The position numbers and the translations under genes are program-made. Shown piece after piece: positions 35,778 through 45,130 of a DNA stretch of 64,000 nt (position 1 is its first letter; every line of letters starts with the position of its first letter). The stretch is taken from the NCBI RefSeq assembly GCF_000808535.1, contig NZ_JWLV01000017.1, forward strand, positions 62,001 to 126,000, read 5' to 3'. The notes below the pieces were generated by a model. It ran no database searches, was not told the DNA's origin, and saw only the letters and a program-made list of their open reading frames with translations. Source of the DNA: Vibrio sinaloensis. Its GTDB lineage: Bacteria; Pseudomonadota; Gammaproteobacteria; Enterobacterales; Vibrionaceae.

Positions 35778-37547
35778 ATGGAATACGATTATCTTGTAAT
35801 AGCGGGCTACTTTGCGCTTATGGTCGCAATCAGTTTGCTATTTAAAAAAATGGCGAGTAACAGTACCAGTGACTACTTCCGAGGGGGCGGTAAAATGCTC
35901 TGGTGGATGGTCGGTGCAACGGCGTTTATGACGCAATTCTCTGCCTGGACATTCACTGGTGCTGCGGGCAAAGCATTTAACGATGGCTTCGCCGTACTGG
36001 CGGTATTTGTTGGTAACATGGTTGCCTACGTGTTTGCGATTTTTTACTTCGCTCGCCGCTTTCGCCAGATGCGAGTTGATACGCCAACTGAGGGTGTTAA
36101 GCGCCGCTTTGGCTCAGTCAATGAACAGTTCTTTACGTGGGTTATTATTCCACTGAGCGTTATCAACGCGGGCGTTTGGCTAAATGGTCTTGGTGTCTTT
36201 GCATCGGCTGTGTTCGATGCCGACATTATTACGACCATCTATGTGACAGGTGCGGCAGTACTTGTGATTTCGCTGCTTAGCGGAGCATGGGGTGTGGTCG
36301 CATCAGACTTCATTCAAACCTTGGTGGTTGCCGTCATCTCTATCGCATGTGCAGGCGTTGCATTGTACTTTGTGGGTGGCCCTAGCGAAATCATCAATGA
36401 GTTCCCTGGTGGTTTCATCATGGGACCGGATATGAACTATCCGCTATTGCTTGTATGTACCTTTATCTTCTTTGTTGTTAAGCAGCTTCAAAGTATTAAC
36501 AACATGCAGGAGTCTTACCGATTCCTCAATGCAAAAGACTCAAATAACGCAACTAAAGCCGCAGCGATGGCTCTAGTGATGATGGTCTTTGGTGCGATTA
36601 TTTGGTTCATTCCACCTTGGGCGTCAGCGATTATGTACCCTGATGCCGCGGCAGCTTACCCAGAACTGGGCGCTAAAGCGAGCGATGCGGTGTACCTTGT
36701 GTTTGCCCGTGAAACAATGCCAATCGGTACTGTTGGCCTACTCATGGCTGGCCTATTTGCTGCAACAATGTCATCAATGGACTCTGCGCTAAACCGTAAC
36801 TCTGGTATTTTTGTTCGCAGCTTCTACTCTAATATTGTGCGTAAAGGTCAAGCGAGTGACAAAGAACTCCTTCGCGCAGGTCAGATTGCGTGTCTAGTGA
36901 ACGGTATTCTTGTTATCTTGATGGCTCAATTCTTCAACTCACTGAAGCACCTAAGCCTATTTGATTTGATGATGCAGGTTGCAACCTTGCTTCAATCTCC
37001 AATCTTGGTTCCACTGTTCTTAGGTATCATTATTCGTAAAACACCTAAGTGGGCACCATGGGCAACGGTTGTGTTCGGTATGGGCGTATCTTGGTCTGTC
37101 GTTAACATCTTCACTCCACAATTCGTCGCAGGCTGGTTTGGCATCGAAGAGTTGACAGGACGTGAGGTGGGTGAACTTCGCACTATGATTACTATCGTGG
37201 CACACCTAATCTTTACCGCGGGCTTCTTCTGCTTAACAACCTTGTTCTACAAGCCGGAGAACGACCCATATTTGGAGAAAACAGCAGAGTTCTTCAAAGA
37301 TGTTGATACAGAGTGTGTTTCTGAAGAAGGCCAAGACATCGTTGACCGTATGCAGCGAGCTAAACTTGGAACTCTAGTAACGTATATGGCGGCAGGACTG
37401 ACCTTAATGGTGCTTATCCCGAACCCGCTATGGGGACGACTACTCTTCTTAGCGTGCGCCGCGGTTATCTTTGCTGTCGGATACGGGCTCAAGAAAAGTG
37501 CACAACTTGATGACTCTTCCCAAACGGTCGTCGCTTCTTCCAACTAA
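35778..37547 (+). CDS. Sodium:solute symporter (SSS family), probable oligogalacturonide uptake
   Basis: The 589-residue protein has the same layout as the one at 30674: GGGKMLWWMVGATAFMTQFS, AWTFTGAAGKAFNDG and MAGLFAATMSSMDSALNRNSGI with about fourteen membrane segments. It is followed after 56 bases by the oligogalacturonide lyase gene, which suggests that its cargo is the short unsaturated oligomer cut by that enzyme. A CRP-like site and two KdgR-like boxes precede it. It takes the place of the TogMNAB or TogT transporters of enterobacteria. Confidence 0.9.
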   Translation: MEYDYLVIAGYFALMVAISLLFKKMASNSTSDYFRGGGKMLWWMVGATAFMTQFSAWTFTGAAGKAFNDGFAVLAVFVGNMVAYVFAIFYFARRFRQMRVDTPTEGVKRRFGSVNEQFFTWVIIPLSVINAGVWLNGLGVFASAVFDADIITTIYVTGAAVLVISLLSGAWGVVASDFIQTLVVAVISIACAGVALYFVGGPSEIINEFPGGFIMGPDMNYPLLLVCTFIFFVVKQLQSINNMQESYRFLNAKDSNNATKAAAMALVMMVFGAIIWFIPPWASAIMYPDAAAAYPELGAKASDAVYLVFARETMPIGTVGLLMAGLFAATMSSMDSALNRNSGIFVRSFYSNIVRKGQASDKELLRAGQIACLVNGILVILMAQFFNSLKHLSLFDLMMQVATLLQSPILVPLFLGIIIRKTPKWAPWATVVFGMGVSWSVVNIFTPQFVAGWFGIEELTGREVGELRTMITIVAHLIFTAGFFCLTTLFYKPENDPYLEKTAEFFKDVDTECVSEEGQDIVDRMQRAKLGTLVTYMAAGLTLMVLIPNPLWGRLLFLACAAVIFAVGYGLKKSAQLDDSSQTVVASSN

Positions 37548-37558
37548 TTGACATTAAC

Positions 37559-37587
37559 CTGAGAGGCTGGCGTGATAGGCCGCCTCT
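37559..37587 (+). other. Intercistronic inverted repeat between symporter and ogl
   Basis: GAGAGGC and GCCTCTC form a stem in the short gap before ogl. No T run follows closely enough to make it a clear terminator, so processing or partial termination is possible. Confidence 0.35.
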
Positions 37588-37603
37588 CTTCAGGAGATTT
37601 TTT

Positions 37604-38770
37604 ATGGCCAAAGGTAATCAAATTACTCTAGAGTTTGAGTCGTTTTTAGATAGTGATACTCAGGTAAAGGTCACGCGTTTAACTCCTAAAGGAATAACGT
37701 GCCATCGTAATTACTTTTATCAAAAATGCTTTACCAAGGATGGAAGAAAGCTCCTATTTGCTGGTGATTTTGACGGAAATCGAAACTACTACCTACTGGA
37801 TTTGGATACTCAGAAAGCGACACAGTTGACCGAAGGTTCAGGTGATAATACGTTCGGTGGATTTATCTCTGAAGATGATAAGTCATTTTTCTATGTTAAA
37901 AATGAACTTCATTTAATGAAGGTCGATCTTGAAACGCTCAAGGAAAACGTCATCTACACCGTGGATGAAGAATGGAAAGGCTACGGCACTTGGGTCGCAA
38001 ACTCTGAGTGCACAAAATTAGTGGGGATCGAAATTCTCAAATCGTGTTGGAAACCGCTCACCGATTGGCAAAAATTCCATGATTTTTACCATACTCAGCC
38101 GACTTGTCGCTTAATAAAGGTTGATATTGAAACCGGTGAGCTAGAAGTGGTGCATCAAGAAGACGCTTGGTTAGGGCATCCCATTTATCGACCATTTGAC
38201 GATTCAACCATCGGGTTCTGTCATGAAGGTCCGCACGATCTTGTTGACGCACGTATGTGGCTGGTCAATGAGGATGGCTCTCATGTTCGTAAGATCAAGG
38301 AACATGAAACAGGCGAGTCTTGCACACACGAGTTTTGGATTCCGGATGGCAGCGCTATGGCTTATGTTTCCTACTTTAAAGGTCAAACCGAACGAGTCAT
38401 TTACAAAGCAAATCCAGATACGTTAGAGAACGAAGAAGTGATGGTGATGCCGCCATGTTCACACTTAATGAGTAACTTTGACGGTTCTTTGATGGTGGGT
38501 GATGGTTGTGATGCACCCGTCGATGTCGCAGACAGTGATAGTTACGATATTGAAAACGACCCATTCTTGTACGTCCTAAACACCAAGAACAAAACATTCG
38601 CGAAACTGGCGAAACATAACTCTTCTTGGGAAGTGCTAGACGGGGATCGCCAAATTACTCATCCTCATCCATCATTTACACCAAATGATGACGGTGTACT
38701 GTTCACTAGTGATTTCGAGGGCGTACCGTCTATTTACATCGCTGAGGTTCCAGACGAGTACAAACAGTAG
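37604..38770 (+). CDS. ogl: Oligogalacturonide lyase, polysaccharide lyase family 22
   Basis: The 388-residue protein has no signal peptide and is built of beta-propeller-like repeats. The PL22 metal site is recognisable in GFCHEGPHD, SCTHEFWIPDG and QITHPHPSFTPNDDG (His, His, Gln/His). Ogl cleaves digalacturonate and its unsaturated form in the cytoplasm to monomeric 4-deoxy-5-ketouronate, which feeds KdgF and the isomerase. AGGAG precedes the ATG. A perfect stem-loop terminator follows. Confidence 0.94.
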   Translation: MAKGNQITLEFESFLDSDTQVKVTRLTPKGITCHRNYFYQKCFTKDGRKLLFAGDFDGNRNYYLLDLDTQKATQLTEGSGDNTFGGFISEDDKSFFYVKNELHLMKVDLETLKENVIYTVDEEWKGYGTWVANSECTKLVGIEILKSCWKPLTDWQKFHDFYHTQPTCRLIKVDIETGELEVVHQEDAWLGHPIYRPFDDSTIGFCHEGPHDLVDARMWLVNEDGSHVRKIKEHETGESCTHEFWIPDGSAMAYVSYFKGQTERVIYKANPDTLENEEVMVMPPCSHLMSNFDGSLMVGDGCDAPVDVADSDSYDIENDPFLYVLNTKNKTFAKLAKHNSSWEVLDGDRQITHPHPSFTPNDDGVLFTSDFEGVPSIYIAEVPDEYKQ

Positions 38771-38801
38771 TCTTAGAAATCTACTTTTTCACACCTTTCT
38801 C

Positions 38802-38833
38802 TAAGCCAGTCGTTCGACTGGCTTATTTTCTTT
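38802..38833 (+). terminator. Rho-independent terminator after ogl
   Basis: TAAGCCAGTCG and CGACTGGCTTA pair perfectly across a very tight loop and are followed by TTTTCTTT. Confidence 0.85.
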
Positions 38834-39246
38834 CTGAAGTTTCGTAAGTCGCGTAAGGGATTGTAACGATTAACCGCATCGATGAGAGGCAAACGTTATT
38901 ATCAGTTTCGTGTTGTTGCTGAAAACGCCTAAGACAAGCTACTTGCCTTTGGATGTTTGTTGGTTTTTCACTCACTTGGTTCGATATCTAAACAATGTAA
39001 TCGATAACAAATCTGATCTGACCACTTTCTGTAGATAAGTGTAGATAATACAACGCTTTATATTATTGCTATGACTAATGCGTCATTTTTGATGCGCCAA
39101 TGTTGGTTATTTTTTGACATTTCGACATACAAAAAATAACATCTAATTAACATTGTGCGTATTCACATCCGATTTCCGCATAGTGTCGCACAACAAAAAC
39201 TACAACAATGCCATTCGAAAAAGAACGTACCCTAGGAGGGTCAAGG
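38834..39246 (+). other. Long non-coding leader of fadL with a FadR-like site
   Basis: This 413-base stretch has no credible gene. It holds the FadR-like site at 39011-39027 and, directly after it, a short tandem repeat (GTAGATAA twice, 39031-39048). The rest is A/T-rich and shows no strong stem-loop. Confidence 0.5.
39011..39027. promoter_or_regulatory. Probable FadR operator upstream of fadL
   Basis: The site reads ATCTGATCTGACCACTT and keeps the TG-TC-GACCA core of known FadR operators (for example the E. coli fadBA site) with one core mismatch. It lies about 220 bases upstream of the fadL start. Confidence 0.55.
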
Positions 39247-40491
39247 ATGAATAAAAAGCACTGCTCTCTGCTGACAATCTCCATATTGTTTGCGTGTAAC
39301 GCTCATTCCGCAGGTTTCCAAGTCGCAGAACACTCGGCATCGGGCCTCGGTCGCGCGTTTTCTGGTGAAGGCGCGGTCGCCGACAATGCGAGTGTATTAG
39401 CACGTAACCCCGCTGCCATGACACTTTTTGAAAACACCACCTTTTCTGGTGCGCTGTCGATCGTTGATCCTGAGGTGAATGTTTACGACGTCGATAACAA
39501 AGAGCAGTCTGATGATGTTGCTCCTCTTCAAGTTGTTCCAGCGAGTTACTACATTAGCCCAATCAACGATAGCTGGGCTTGGGGTATAGGTCTATTCACA
39601 AACTACGGTGTCGCCACGGATTATCCAGATGATATCTCTGCTGGTGATATGGCTGGCCATACTTCTCTTTTGTCCGTTAACTTAAATCCAAATATTGCTT
39701 ACCGCATTAACGAATCGTTTAGTGTCGGTGCTGGTGTCAATTTGGTTTATGCAGAGGCGGAGCTTACAAGGCATAAGGGTGAAACCGCTGATTTTGTTGG
39801 TGGTCAGTACTCTGACCGTCTTATTGGTATGACTGGTGAGACTTTTGGTTATGGTTGGAATGTTGGCGCACTTTATGAGTTGAATGAAAACCATCGATTT
39901 GCCTTTGGCTACCGCTCTGCCGTTAAACTCGATTTCGATGATGGTGAGTTCAGCAGCTATGACTCAGGTATTGCGACGGAATCAAAAGTGACAGGTCGTT
40001 TAAAAATTGACCTGCCTGCAATTATGGAACTTTCTGCTTTCCATCAGCTGAACGAGCAATGGGCGGTTCACTATGGTTGGCAGCGTACGGACTGGAGTAC
40101 GTTCGAGGAGCTAAAAGCAACTAGCCCAGACTGTGACGATGGAGTCCCTGGACAGTGTTTCTACAAGCCTGAAAAATATGAAGATAATGACCGACTATCT
40201 TTGGGTGCGACTTACCAGCTAAACGCTGATTGGACGTTGAGAGCTGGTTTCGCGTTTGATGAGCAAGCAGGTAAGGCGACCCTAAGTATCCCAGACAGTG
40301 ACCGACGTTGGTACAGCGCAGGTGTGACTTATATGTGGAGTGATAACTTGTCTCTAGATGCTGGTTTTGCATTAGTTGTAAGTTCGAAAGGCTCTTTCAC
40401 TGAAGAGAATGCTCTAGATCAAGAGAGAACCTTTGAAGCTGAAGGCACCGCTTATATTTCTGCAATGCAGCTTAACTACACGTTTAAATAA
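39247..40491 (+). CDS. fadL: FadL-family outer-membrane long-chain fatty acid porin
   Basis: The 414-residue protein starts at the ATG at 39247 behind AGGAGGG, has a signal peptide ending NAHSA, and the mature N-terminus GFQVAEHSASGLGRAFSGEGAVADNASVL, the hatch motif of FadL porins. NPAAMTLF follows, and the last residues YTFK form the closing beta-strand. It carries long-chain fatty acids or other hydrophobic compounds across the outer membrane. It is 18 bases upstream of volA, matching the V. cholerae pair in which the lipase releases fatty acids for this porin. Confidence 0.92.
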   Translation: MNKKHCSLLTISILFACNAHSAGFQVAEHSASGLGRAFSGEGAVADNASVLARNPAAMTLFENTTFSGALSIVDPEVNVYDVDNKEQSDDVAPLQVVPASYYISPINDSWAWGIGLFTNYGVATDYPDDISAGDMAGHTSLLSVNLNPNIAYRINESFSVGAGVNLVYAEAELTRHKGETADFVGGQYSDRLIGMTGETFGYGWNVGALYELNENHRFAFGYRSAVKLDFDDGEFSSYDSGIATESKVTGRLKIDLPAIMELSAFHQLNEQWAVHYGWQRTDWSTFEELKATSPDCDDGVPGQCFYKPEKYEDNDRLSLGATYQLNADWTLRAGFAFDEQAGKATLSIPDSDRRWYSAGVTYMWSDNLSLDAGFALVVSSKGSFTEENALDQERTFEAEGTAYISAMQLNYTFK

Positions 40492-40509
40492 GATCTCTGG
40501 AGACAAAAG

Positions 40510-42924
40510 ATGAAACATACCCTGAAATTATCTCTACTTTGCTCCGCTATCTTAATGGCGGGTTGTGGTGACAACACCCAAAGTTCTGGCACCGAGAATC
40601 AAAAGTTAGAAGCCTACTTAGAAACCTCCTTAGCACGTTCAACTACACAAAAGATGGCTTTGAAAGGGGCGAATGCATCAGTACCCCTTAATAACAATTT
40701 GTTGTTTGATTCTGTTGATGGAACACTAAAAATTCCGACTGGAGGCGACGACAGTATTTCCAACCCTCGTGCCGCACTGAATTATGCTGACGGTTTTTCT
40801 ACCACTATGCCTATCTACATTTCGTTTGAAGGAGCTGGTTTTGGAGAAACGGCTGGTGTTGTTCCTACAGGTGTCACCCTACTGAAACTGTCTAAGAAAC
40901 TTACCGATACAAGTACAACACCTTTAATCCCTACTCCTGTTGCGACGACGGACTATGTTGTATACAAGCAAGGAAGCACACTAGCGATTGCTCCGACTGT
41001 ACCGTTTGATGAGAAGTCTGAATATTTGCTTATCATCACCGATGACGTGACAGATGTGAATGGTGATCCCGTTGGTACCTCTCAAAGCTATGCGGGTTTA
41101 AAGACCAATACAGTGACTTATACATCAGGGGATCTAGCGAGCGCGCAGTCTCTTATCAAAGGTCAGGAAGCATTGGCAAATGCAGTGGGTGTTGATACGA
41201 CAAAAATTGTTTACTCTTCTTGGTTTACAACAACATCTGTTGGGGACGTTGTTGAGGCTACAGCGGGTGTGTTGGCTTCCGTTGCTCCAACGAATGCGCT
41301 TAATGCTTTGTGGAAAGGGTCTGCGAACCCAAATGCCGTAGATTTAAGTGATGCCTACTCATTGTCATTCGATACAGCAAATACAACGGGTTTTCTTGCT
41401 GCACTGCAAAATGACGCCAATGTTAAGAAGTATCTAAGCAAAGAGGGTGAAACGGATGCCGCAGCGTTTATCGGTGCGGTGCAGGCGGTTTACGCGGCTG
41501 GAAGCGTAAATTTCGATGAAGTAAATGTGACTAAAGGTACTTTGAAACTACCGCATTTCCTTGAAACCAATCCCTCTACTTTTGCGACGACACCGTTTGA
41601 ATCAGCAACGCCGAGTTTAGCAATTTTGAACCATGCTCTGATTGATGATAAGACCAAAGATAGCGTAATTGCTCAGTTGGTATCTAAGAGCATTGACCCA
41701 CAAAATCTATCGGTTACCGCATTAATGGGCGTTGACCTTACTGATCCTGTAGAGGGCGGCGCACTGGATAAAGAGCGCATTGTTACCCAATATTCTCCGA
41801 TCCCTAAGGTTAAATCGTTGGAATCAGTCGATGTGTTGTTGTTTACTCCAACTACGGGTACGCCGGATGGTGTTGTTGTCTATCAACATGGTATTACGAC
41901 GGTCAAAGAGAACGCTTATGCGTTTGCCGCTAACTTGACGGCGCAAAACTTGGCTGTCATCGCAATTGATCATCCTATTCATGGCTCGCGTGCGTTAGCT
42001 GGTGGAGCGATCTCGACTACGGATAATGCACTTTACTATCTTAACTTGTCAGCGCTGCCAGTTGCGCGAGACAACATTCGCCAGAGTGTACTTGATGTGA
42101 TTGGTTTGCGTATGGCCCTTTCTTTGCCAGGCAATGATTTCTCTGGAACACCACTAGACGGTGTGACTTTGTCCAACGACTCAATCAAGTTCTTAGGGCA
42201 TTCGTTGGGTGGCATTACAGGCTTAACATCCGTTGCCACTGCACAGAAAGTCGGTGCATTTGGCTTTAAGTCTGCAGCATACCCAAATGCGGGTGGACAT
42301 ATTGCTGAACTGCTTTTTGCATCAAAAGAGTTCGGTCCAGAAATTAAACACAATCTAGCGAAAGAGTTGGATGCAAACTACAAAACTCAAGTTGCGGATG
42401 TTTGTAAAGCTAACAGCTTAAGTGACAAGGATTGCTACAACGGATTCGTACTCCAACAACCAGAGCTTGCGAAAGAGCTAGAGTCCAAACTGGTTCCATT
42501 TAAGGTTGCCGCACAGACTCTCGTTGATACGGTCGATCCTCATTCGATGATAAATGCTAGTGGTTATTTTGATACAAGCGACTCTTACCCAACTTTGTTG
42601 CTCCAAGTAGATAAAGATGGAACTGTACCAAATAATGGGCTTGCTGATGATGGATTAACACCACTGTCGTATACCGCGAGTTTTGTTGGGACTCAAGGGT
42701 TGGGTAGTAGTCTCGGCCTTACAGAGTTGACTGAAGCGACGCGTACAACTACAGGTTCGCGATTGTTTGCCAAATTCAGTGATGCAGGAACACATAGTAC
42801 ATTTATCGTCCCTAAATCTGATTTAACAGATGTTGCCCAAATACAGGCGATGAGAAGTCTGGTCAGTGATTTCTTAGCTAACGATGGGAGTACTAGCGGC
42901 GTTGCTAGTGGTGTTCTAGAATAA
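40510..42924 (+). CDS. volA: Surface-exposed lysophospholipase lipoprotein
   Basis: The 804-residue protein has a lipobox (LMAGC, lipidated at C19), a long threonine- and asparagine-rich exterior domain, and an alpha/beta-hydrolase core with nucleophile S565 in FLGHSLGGITGL; a histidine near the end in AGTHSTFIV may complete the triad. It belongs to the Pla-1/cef lipase group and matches VolA of V. cholerae, which cleaves lysophosphatidylcholine at the cell surface so that the adjacent FadL can import the fatty acid. It is co-transcribed with fadL. Confidence 0.92.
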   Translation: MKHTLKLSLLCSAILMAGCGDNTQSSGTENQKLEAYLETSLARSTTQKMALKGANASVPLNNNLLFDSVDGTLKIPTGGDDSISNPRAALNYADGFSTTMPIYISFEGAGFGETAGVVPTGVTLLKLSKKLTDTSTTPLIPTPVATTDYVVYKQGSTLAIAPTVPFDEKSEYLLIITDDVTDVNGDPVGTSQSYAGLKTNTVTYTSGDLASAQSLIKGQEALANAVGVDTTKIVYSSWFTTTSVGDVVEATAGVLASVAPTNALNALWKGSANPNAVDLSDAYSLSFDTANTTGFLAALQNDANVKKYLSKEGETDAAAFIGAVQAVYAAGSVNFDEVNVTKGTLKLPHFLETNPSTFATTPFESATPSLAILNHALIDDKTKDSVIAQLVSKSIDPQNLSVTALMGVDLTDPVEGGALDKERIVTQYSPIPKVKSLESVDVLLFTPTTGTPDGVVVYQHGITTVKENAYAFAANLTAQNLAVIAIDHPIHGSRALAGGAISTTDNALYYLNLSALPVARDNIRQSVLDVIGLRMALSLPGNDFSGTPLDGVTLSNDSIKFLGHSLGGITGLTSVATAQKVGAFGFKSAAYPNAGGHIAELLFASKEFGPEIKHNLAKELDANYKTQVADVCKANSLSDKDCYNGFVLQQPELAKELESKLVPFKVAAQTLVDTVDPHSMINASGYFDTSDSYPTLLLQVDKDGTVPNNGLADDGLTPLSYTASFVGTQGLGSSLGLTELTEATRTTTGSRLFAKFSDAGTHSTFIVPKSDLTDVAQIQAMRSLVSDFLANDGSTSGVASGVLE

Positions 42925-42941
42925 CCAACTTCCCAAATAAT

Positions 42942-42970
42942 AAAGCCGACCACAAGGTCGGCTTTGTTCG
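42942..42970. terminator. Bidirectional terminator after volA
   Basis: AAAGCCGACC and GGTCGGCTTT pair around ACAA. T-rich sequence follows on the + strand, and the minus-strand lipoprotein gene converges on it. Confidence 0.8.
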
Positions 42971-43001
42971 TTTTGGCGCTCTGTAATCGCTCTGGTGTGA
43001 T

Positions 43002-43538
43002 TTAGTCTCGAATGCCCCAACCAGCAAAGTTTGGGTCACTTTCGAGTTCGGCCAAAATGCCAGTTTCTTTCAAATCAGGCTTATCATAAGTTAGGTAGGC
43101 AGAGAAACTACCATCGTTATACTTTCTACCGTAATAAGAGTACTGCATTACAGTAATCTTATTGGCTTCGACGGTTTCCCCAAAGCTCTGACTATCATCC
43201 AGAAATTGTTCACCATCATTGAAATAGCGTCCGGCTTGAGAATAACAACGCATGTTCTTGGCAACGTAATATCCCGGTTTGATATCTGAGAAAACATAGT
43301 AATTTTCATTTTGCTTGGGCATAAACTCCAATTCAATTGGGGTTTCGCTATATTCGCCACCACTGATCATTTCATAAAGAGAGACGACCACTTTTCTACA
43401 TGGGTGATGCCCGCCGTTGTTCTGTACATCGGAGCCTATCAGCAGAGCTCCGTTACCATTGGCAGGAGTTAAGGAGATTGAAGCGCAGCCGCCCAAAATT
43501 GGCAGCATTACTGCTAGAGTAAGTAGTTTAGTTTGCAT
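43002..43538 (-). CDS. Hypothetical outer- or inner-membrane lipoprotein, 178 residues
   Basis: The N-terminus is a lipoprotein signal (MQTKLLTLAVMLPILGGCAS, lipidation at C18). The mature part contains KVVVSLYEMISGG and VFSDIKPGYYVAKNMRCYSQAGRYF, suggesting a small beta-rich, perhaps carboxypeptidase-regulatory-like fold with two or three cysteines. I do not recognise the family. It is a single-gene unit converging on volA. Confidence 0.7.
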   Translation of the reverse strand: MQTKLLTLAVMLPILGGCASISLTPANGNGALLIGSDVQNNGGHHPCRKVVVSLYEMISGGEYSETPIELEFMPKQNENYYVFSDIKPGYYVAKNMRCYSQAGRYFNDGEQFLDDSQSFGETVEANKITVMQYSYYGRKYNDGSFSAYLTYDKPDLKETGILAELESDPNFAGWGIRD

Positions 43539-43667
43539 TGTGACTTAATTGTTATCAGCTATAAAATCTAATGTTATCATTTGTTTGGGTGATATCTTTG
43601 CAATTAACGTCATGAATCTGTATATGTGAGAGCTCATTCATAAAATTAGTTGTATATGGAGATAACC

Positions 43668-44303
43668 GTGGAGCAATACCAAGCGTTTTTGTTTGATATG
43701 GATGGCACTTTAGTTAATTCGGAGCCATTAAAAGGGTTGGCGTTAGCAAAAGCGTGCGCGGACTATGGCGCAGAGGTCGATTTCAATATTTACAAGCAAG
43801 TGATGGGTGAAAGTTGGCCTGTGGTCACAGGACATTTCTTTCAACATGCGGGTATTTCGCCTGATTTAGCTGAATTTAATACGCATTTTCGAGCTCATTA
43901 TGAGGCATTGCTTTCCAGTGAACTGGAGCTTAATCATGGAGCTTTGACTTATCTTCAATATCTCAAAGAGCAAGGAAAAACATGCGCGGTTGTTAGCTCT
44001 GCGGCCACTTGGATGGTCGACAACATCTTACGCGCGCTAGATCTTGATGAACTCTTTGATGTAGTGATTACTCAAGAGCATGTTTCCAAGCACAAGCCTG
44101 ACCCTGAAGCTTATCTATTGGCACTTTCCCAATTGGATTTACCTACAGAGGCGGCGGTGATTTTCGAAGATTCTCACGCAGGAATCAGCGCGGGTGTTTC
44201 GGCAGGCTGTGATGTGGTTGCAATTCATCATAGCTTTAATGGCAACAATGATTTAAGCCAGTCAATTAAACAAATCAGTAGCTATCAGGAGCTGTTAGTT
44301 TAA
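43668..44303 (+). CDS. HAD-superfamily phosphatase (beta-phosphoglucomutase-like)
   Basis: Motif I FLFDMDGTLVNSE, motif II VVSSAATWMV, motif III KHKPDPEAY and motif IV VIFEDSHAGISAG identify a subfamily I HAD phosphatase with a helical cap. The GTG at 43668 is chosen because TGGAGA lies eight bases upstream, although an ATG at 43656 is in frame and gives four more residues. It is the first of three closely spaced genes (HAD, nucleotidyltransferase, HAD). The substrate is unknown; the family acts on small sugar phosphates and nucleotides. Confidence 0.82.
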   Translation: MEQYQAFLFDMDGTLVNSEPLKGLALAKACADYGAEVDFNIYKQVMGESWPVVTGHFFQHAGISPDLAEFNTHFRAHYEALLSSELELNHGALTYLQYLKEQGKTCAVVSSAATWMVDNILRALDLDELFDVVITQEHVSKHKPDPEAYLLALSQLDLPTEAAVIFEDSHAGISAGVSAGCDVVAIHHSFNGNNDLSQSIKQISSYQELLV

Positions 44304-44331
44304 TAGATTTGATGTGCCTAGGGAGAGCTGC

Positions 44332-45108
44332 ATGTTTGAAAATAAAGGACTCACTAGCCAAGGCTATATTGATAATCCATACAGCGTTGAACACATCCAG
44401 CCGGATTTTTCTTCGGTAGTGGAGCAAATGCTGCGACGTTTGAAAGAGACCTTTCCAGACCAGTTGCATAGCGTTTATCTCTATGGCAGTGTGCCAAGGG
44501 GGAAGGCTGTGTTTGGCCAGTCAGATTTGGATGTCTCTGTAGTTTTCTATCAACCGCTTTCTTCAAATGACCATAAGCAGCTGCAACGTATTGCCGATGA
44601 GCTAACCTCGCAATATTCCGCTATTAGCAAGCTGGACTTTGACCCTGGGCACCTACAAGAAGTGCTGGCGGAAGAGGAAGAGTACCGTTGGCAGTTTTGG
44701 CTCAAACATTGCTGTTGCTGCTTATGGGGACAAGACCTATCGACTGGATTTCGTCTTCATAAACCGAGCTTACGGATCGCTTGGCAGCTCAATGAGGATC
44801 TTCCGCAGGTGCTCGAATCTGAACTCGAGTCTATTCAAACTCAAGATGAAAAAGCCAACGCGAAAGTGTTGGGCAAAAAACTGCTGCGCAGTGCCTATTT
44901 ACTTGTCGCAGAGCAAGACAATAGCTGGTTGAGTGATTTGGACTCCATCACCAAGGTTTTGCGCCAATACTACCCTGATGATGTCACATCCATAGAACTT
45001 TGTTTGCGTTTAGCGCAAGGGGAGTGTGGAAATGTGCATCGTATCAATGAGTTAATCTCGGGCTTTGGCTATAAAGTAGTAAAACAAATAGAAAAAGCGA
45101 AAGCGTGA
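44332..45108 (+). CDS. Nucleotidyltransferase-fold protein
   Basis: The 258-residue protein has the pol-beta-type minimal motif LYGSVPRGKAVFGQSDLDVS (about residues 46-65), the same pattern as in aminoglycoside nucleotidyltransferases and KNTase-like proteins, and a helical C-terminal half (AKVLGKKLLRSAYLLVAEQD). A Cys-rich stretch, HCCCCLWG, lies near residue 130. GGGAGAG precedes the ATG. It lies 28 bases after one HAD gene and 22 before another, so it may transfer a nucleotide that a HAD phosphatase later processes. The target is unknown. Confidence 0.8.
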   Translation: MFENKGLTSQGYIDNPYSVEHIQPDFSSVVEQMLRRLKETFPDQLHSVYLYGSVPRGKAVFGQSDLDVSVVFYQPLSSNDHKQLQRIADELTSQYSAISKLDFDPGHLQEVLAEEEEYRWQFWLKHCCCCLWGQDLSTGFRLHKPSLRIAWQLNEDLPQVLESELESIQTQDEKANAKVLGKKLLRSAYLLVAEQDNSWLSDLDSITKVLRQYYPDDVTSIELCLRLAQGECGNVHRINELISGFGYKVVKQIEKAKA

Positions 45109-45130
45109 GACAATCACATGGAGGTGAGCG

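Noticed and set aside
39153..39168. Possible CRP site before fadL
   Set aside because: TGTG and CACA are only six bases apart; the CRP consensus needs eight between these tetramers.
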